Positions 53,748-57,266 of a stretch of 57,266 bases of DNA are shown here, in pieces. A model generated the notes under the pieces. That model saw only the letters and a program-made list of their open reading frames with translations, did not search any database and was not told where the DNA came from. The translations under genes were made by a program, and so were the position numbers. The stretch spans positions 1 to 57,266 of the forward strand of contig CAKPNG010000006.1 of NCBI GenBank assembly GCA_934168325.1, written 5' to 3'. Each line of letters opens with the position of its first letter. Position 1 is the first letter of the stretch. Source of the DNA: an uncultured Bacilli bacterium. GTDB lineage: Bacteria > Bacillota_I > Bacilli_A > RFN20 > CAG-826.

Positions 53748-53779
53748 ATTGTATAGCAATATCGCTTATTTTTAAACAA
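53748..53779 (-). promoter_or_regulatory. Promoter of the degenerate malQ, predicted leaderless
   Basis: Minus strand: TTGTTT (53779-53774), 18-nt spacer, extended -10 TGC-TATACA (53755-53750; overlapping TACAAT 53753-53748). Only 6-8 nt separate the -10 from ATG 53741, and no SD precedes it. Confidence 0.6.
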
Positions 53780-53785
53780 GAAAAA

Positions 53786-53815
53786 TTGACTAATTCTAAA
53801 ATATTTGCATATAAT
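53786..53815 (+). promoter_or_regulatory. Promoter of the cytoplasmic GH13 gene
   Basis: TTGACT (53786-53791), 18-nt spacer, TATAAT (53810-53815). It lies 60 nt upstream of ATG 53875, which has SD CGAGG at 53864-53868. It runs back to back with the malQ2 promoter, so one regulator could control both. Confidence 0.75.
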
Positions 53816-53874
53816 ATTAAGTCTTTCTTATTTTGAAAGTAAATAAAAAAGGCACTTTTATAACGAGGTTTGAT

Positions 53875-55170
53875 ATGAAAAACGAATTAAAAAATCAAAT
53901 AATATATCAGGTTTTTGCAAGGAATTTTACAAAAGAAGGCACTTTTTTCGCTTTTAATGAACATATAAATTATCTTAAAAATTTAGGAGTCGACATAGTC
54001 TATTTTACTCCTATTAATGAAATCGGTCTTGTTGATAGAAAGGGTGATTTAGGTAGTCCTTATTCAATAAAAGATTACTATAAAATCAATCCTGAATTAG
54101 GTACTTTAGAAGATTTTAAAAACACAATTAATAAGATTCATGATGCTAATATGAAAGTCATGATTGATGTTGTTTTTAATCATACATCTAAAGATTCTAT
54201 TCTATTTAAAGAACATCTTAATTGGTTTTATAAAAATAAAGAAAATAAAGTTACTAGTAAATGTGAAGATTGGACTGATGTTATTGATTTAAATTATAAA
54301 AATAATAAAAAATTAATAAATTATATAGTAGATGTTCTTAAATATTATATCAATTTAGGAGTTGATGGCTTTAGATTTGATGTTGCTAGTATGATTGATA
54401 TAAATTTATATAAAGCTATTCAAAAAGATATTTTAAAAAATAATCCTAATATCATAATGCTTGGTGAAGCAATTGATGCTGATTTTACAAATTATTTAAG
54501 AAGTAAAAATATAGAAGCAATTGATGATGCAACATTATTTAATACAGGTTTTGACTTATTATATGAATATAATACTTGGAAAGAATTAAGAGAATATTTA
54601 GAACAAGATAATATCTTAAGTTTAGAAAGATATAAGATTTTAAAATCTTATGAAACGGGTTATAATCCAATTAACGCTTTAAGAGTTCGTGGAATTGAAA
54701 ATCATGATCAAAAAAGATTATGTGAATTCACTACTTCTACTTTAAAAAGATACAATTTAGCAGCAATGGCTTCTTTTATGAATGGTCCAATGTTTATATA
54801 TAACGGATTAGAAACTAAAGCTGATCACCATTTATCTTTATTTACTAAAGATTTATTAGATCTTTCTATAGATCAAGAATGGTTTGATTTTATCAAAAAA
54901 CTTATCGATATTAAAAAAGATCCTATTAATAAAGATATTATCATTTCATTAGTTGATACAACTAAGGGTGAATTTATGATAATGAAGAATGTTTATAAAG
55001 ATGAAAGTTATACATTAGGCATCTTTAATTTATCTAACCGTGAACAACTAATTAAAAGTGACTTCTTAATTGATGGTATCTATACTAATTTATTAGATAA
55101 TAAAATATATTTTATTGAAAACAATTCCATAAAAGTAAGTAAACCATTAATATTAACTACTAGAAAATAA
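53875..55170 (+). CDS. Cytoplasmic GH13 alpha-glucosidase/amylase
   Basis: A 431-aa GH13 enzyme from ATG 53875, which has SD CGAGG; the in-frame TTG 53833 lacks one. It has no signal peptide, so it acts in the cytoplasm on imported maltodextrins or storage glucan. Regions: I MIDVVFNHTS near 100, II GFRFDVAS with nucleophile Asp near 170, III IMLGEAID with Glu near 201 and IV GIENHDQKR near 279. The C-terminal beta domain is short. Exact specificity (neopullulanase, oligo-1,6-glucosidase or maltogenic) cannot be read from sequence alone. Confidence 0.92.
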   Translation: MKNELKNQIIYQVFARNFTKEGTFFAFNEHINYLKNLGVDIVYFTPINEIGLVDRKGDLGSPYSIKDYYKINPELGTLEDFKNTINKIHDANMKVMIDVVFNHTSKDSILFKEHLNWFYKNKENKVTSKCEDWTDVIDLNYKNNKKLINYIVDVLKYYINLGVDGFRFDVASMIDINLYKAIQKDILKNNPNIIMLGEAIDADFTNYLRSKNIEAIDDATLFNTGFDLLYEYNTWKELREYLEQDNILSLERYKILKSYETGYNPINALRVRGIENHDQKRLCEFTTSTLKRYNLAAMASFMNGPMFIYNGLETKADHHLSLFTKDLLDLSIDQEWFDFIKKLIDIKKDPINKDIIISLVDTTKGEFMIMKNVYKDESYTLGIFNLSNREQLIKSDFLIDGIYTNLLDNKIYFIENNSIKVSKPLILTTRK

Positions 55171-56367
55171 CTAATTAATTACTAATTTAGTTTTATCTTT
55201 AACTTTTATATTAACTACTTCATTACATACACTCATTATTATAAAAAATAATAATAAAAGATAAGGCAATAATAAATAAGTAGTATATTTTCCTATTATT
55301 CCAAATAATGGAGAAATAGTAATATTAGCAATATAAGCACAACCCACTTGTATCGACATAACAGATTGAGAATAAGCTTTAGTAAATCTAGTAGGTGTAG
55401 CATGAATTATACTAGGATAAATTGGTCCACATCCAAATCCTATTATAAATAAACTAGCTGGCATAATATATAAATTAAAACGTAAAGTCATTAATATAAT
55501 ACCTATTAATAAAATAGATTCACCTATTCTTATCATTTTCTTATCATCAACTTTAAGTGAAATAAATCCACTTATGATTCTTCCTGATAATATACCTAAA
55601 TAAAATAAGCCATTCCAATTATTAGCTAATTTTACACTTACTTCAAAATTATTAACAAGCATAGTAGAAAACCACATTGCAGCAGTTTGTTCTACTACAA
55701 TATATGAAAAGAAACCAATTAAAGCAAATATTACACCTTTAATTCTAAAACTCTTGAAAAATCCTAAATTTATTTCTTTATCTTCTTCATTAAGATTTTC
55801 TCTATTATTAAGAGTGATTTCAGCTTTATCCCATAATTTAATCGAGCATATCGAAATTAATAATATAAAAGATTGAATAATAGCTAAACACAAAGCACCA
55901 TTTCTCCATCCATTTAAATTAGTTAAAAATATACCAACTATAAAAGGAGAAATCCCTGCACCTATTCCCCAAAAAGCATGTAAGAAATTAAGATGTATTG
56001 CTTTATAATTTATCGCGACATAATTATTTAAAGTAGAATCTATCGCCCCAGCTCCAAGTCCTAAAGGAATAGCACTTAAACATAAAAAAATAAATTTATT
56101 ACTATAACTTAAGCAAATTAACCCAATTACAGTTAAGCAAATCGAAATTATTATTACTCCTTTTTGCTTAAAGAAACTAATTAATTTACTACTAGCAAAA
56201 CTTGAAATTATAGTACATAAAGAAATAATTAAAGTTAATACTCCCTGTAAAGAACTAGAAATATTTAAAGATTGATATATTGCAGGCCGACTTGATCCAA
56301 TTAATGAATCAGGTAAGCCTAATGAAATGAATATTAAATATATTACTAATAATAGTAAAATCGACAT
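55171..56367 (-). CDS. MFS transporter, sugar-type
   Basis: A 398-aa permease with 12 hydrophobic segments. N-terminal SLGLPDSLIGSSRPAIYQSL and FLHAFWGIGAGISPFIVGIFL near 127 resemble FucP/YfkF-type MFS carriers. The loop between helices 6 and 7 is charged (NNRENLNEEDKEI). Probable sugar or drug-type antiporter; the substrate is unknown, but the neighbouring glucan genes suggest a sugar. It ends 1 nt after the GH13 stop (convergent). A promoter -10 box 6 nt from ATG predicts a leaderless mRNA. Confidence 0.9.
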   Translation of the reverse strand: MSILLLLVIYLIFISLGLPDSLIGSSRPAIYQSLNISSSLQGVLTLIISLCTIISSFASSKLISFFKQKGVIIISICLTVIGLICLSYSNKFIFLCLSAIPLGLGAGAIDSTLNNYVAINYKAIHLNFLHAFWGIGAGISPFIVGIFLTNLNGWRNGALCLAIIQSFILLISICSIKLWDKAEITLNNRENLNEEDKEINLGFFKSFRIKGVIFALIGFFSYIVVEQTAAMWFSTMLVNNFEVSVKLANNWNGLFYLGILSGRIISGFISLKVDDKKMIRIGESILLIGIILMTLRFNLYIMPASLFIIGFGCGPIYPSIIHATPTRFTKAYSQSVMSIQVGCAYIANITISPLFGIIGKYTTYLLLPYLLLLFFIIMSVCNEVVNIKVKDKTKLVIN

Positions 56368-56373
56368 AAAATA

Positions 56374-56402
56374 ATTTTATTTAATAGGCTATCAAAATTC
56401 AA
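56374..56402 (-). promoter_or_regulatory. Promoter of the MFS gene, predicted leaderless
   Basis: Minus strand: TTGAAT (56402-56397), 17-nt spacer, TAAAAT (56379-56374), then 6 nt to ATG 56367. There is no Shine-Dalgarno. Confidence 0.65.
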
Positions 56403-56510
56403 TTAAAATATACTAAAACCTTTTAAAAGTTAAATATTTTTCAAAAATTTTAAAATAAAATTGATTAGATATTTTTATTTATCTACAATTATATCTAAGG
56501 AGAAAAAAAT

Positions 56511-57086
56511 ATGAAAAAAAGTTCAAATTCTATTATTAGAAATGGTTTAACAGTACTTAGTGTCTTATTAGCTATTGCTGCTATTATTTTTATCGCTTTT
56601 CCAGGATTTGTAAAATCAGATTCAGCTGCTCAAACTTATTCTTTATTTGGTTTTATCTTTGGAAAATTAACTTATGTAGCTAATAAAGGTAATACAGCTA
56701 CTATTACTACTTATAATGGTGGTTTATCTACATTTGCTTTAATATCCTTTATTTTAGTCGCTAGTGGTCTAATTTTATTAATTATTGCATTACCTAATAG
56801 AAATCTTCGCTTCTTATTATTATTAGCAGGAATCTTATTAATCGCAGGATCTGTATGTATGTGGCTAATTAAAACAAGTGGAAGTGAAATTTCTTTTGGT
56901 AAACTAGATGTTGCTGGGTATCAAGTTGAATATAAAGAATCATTCAGTGAATTTATGAATCCTACAAAATCTACTACTTTATTTAGTTTAAAAGATTATA
57001 ATTTTGGTTATGGATTAATTTGTTACTTTACATTTAGTTTAGTCGCTGGATTAACTTCTACATTAAGTTTCTTTATTAAAAAATAA
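56511..57086 (+). CDS. Four-helix membrane protein, function unknown
   Basis: A 191-aa protein with four predicted transmembrane segments (about residues 12-32, 70-92, 97-117 and 165-188) and an extracellular loop between the third and fourth (KTSGSEISFGKLDVAGYQVE). No family is recognised. SD AAGGAG lies before ATG 56511. It is monocistronic with a clear terminator, divergent from the MFS gene (143-nt gap). Confidence 0.7.
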   Translation: MKKSSNSIIRNGLTVLSVLLAIAAIIFIAFPGFVKSDSAAQTYSLFGFIFGKLTYVANKGNTATITTYNGGLSTFALISFILVASGLILLIIALPNRNLRFLLLLAGILLIAGSVCMWLIKTSGSEISFGKLDVAGYQVEYKESFSEFMNPTKSTTLFSLKDYNFGYGLICYFTFSLVAGLTSTLSFFIKK

Positions 57087-57112
57087 TTTAATTAATATAA
57101 ATAATACTAATT

Positions 57113-57137
57113 AAGCGTAACTTTGTTACGCTTTTTT
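57113..57137 (+). terminator. Intrinsic terminator
   Basis: AAGCGTAAC pairs with GTTACGCTT around TTT, followed by six T. It ends the 191-aa membrane protein gene. The last 129 nt of the window show no gene. Confidence 0.92.
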
Positions 57138-57266
57138 CATGCCTAAATTAATAAAAAAAAGATAATTAACTTTTTTTAATAATAAGTAAATTAACTATTA
57201 ATTATTTTAAGGTTAATTTAAATTGTTAAATCCGTTTTTAAAAAATAACGACTTATCGTATTTATT

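Overview
The window is strongly A+T-rich and reads with the standard bacterial code: Trp is TGG throughout, and TGA is used as a stop in the ATGA overlap at 25582-25585. Several traits point to a wall-reduced or wall-less Firmicutes/Mollicutes-like anaerobe, perhaps an uncultured gut lineage near RF39 or Acholeplasma. Its division cluster is stripped of all peptidoglycan genes. It has a Mollicutes-style AAAGTGG MraZ box, many lipoproteins plus LspA, and T-box-controlled aminoacyl-tRNA synthetases. The lineage is inference; no rRNA gene is present to confirm it.

Region 1 (1-19860, all minus strand) is housekeeping. In transcription order it holds T-box-pheS-pheT-yceD, then a two-gene operon for a small NrdD-tail-like protein and a 73-residue unknown. 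Next come mraZ-rsmH-small membrane protein, a terminator, and ftsA-ftsZ. A single 1941-residue transglutaminase-like/SF1-helicase/Vsr-like nuclease fusion follows, then T-box-ileS-lspA-rluD. The helicase occupies the place where walled relatives keep the sepF-ylmG-divIVA block.

Region 2 (19934-39416) starts with a giant lipoprotein. A six-gene redox operon follows: hypB, a 939-residue Fe-S/flavoprotein, hypA, a GlpA-like FAD protein, a second FAD/NAD oxidoreductase and a DUF1667 protein, with no hydrogenase in sight. A lone 3-hydroxyacyl-CoA dehydrogenase-type gene comes next. The region ends with four more large lipoproteins, including a BspA-type leucine-rich-repeat protein and a Big_2-like protein.

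Region 3 (39480-57266) holds an SPFH/NfeD membrane operon, a membrane-anchored XRE regulator and an alpha-glucan utilisation locus. The sugar operon runs malE (binding lipoprotein), a strong intercistronic hairpin, malF, malG, a secreted lipoprotein alpha-amylase, and an oversized MalK-type ATPase. Nearby are an active-looking MalQ behind a cre/LacI-like operator, a MalQ paralogue that has lost its nucleophile and acid/base residues, a cytoplasmic GH13 enzyme and an MFS transporter. The likely route is outside hydrolysis of starch by the lipoprotein amylase, maltodextrin import by MalEFGK, and intracellular processing by MalQ and GH13.

The points most worth a second look are: the catalytically dead MalQ paralogue; four genes (ftsA, the giant lipoprotein, malQ2, the MFS gene) whose promoter -10 box lies only 6-8 nt from ATG, predicting leaderless mRNAs; hypA/hypB embedded in a flavoprotein/Glp operon; the MalK ATPase with an inserted coiled coil and extra TOBE-like lobes; a degenerate FtsA without an obvious membrane-targeting helix; and MraZ boxes that also form the mraZ ribosome-binding site.
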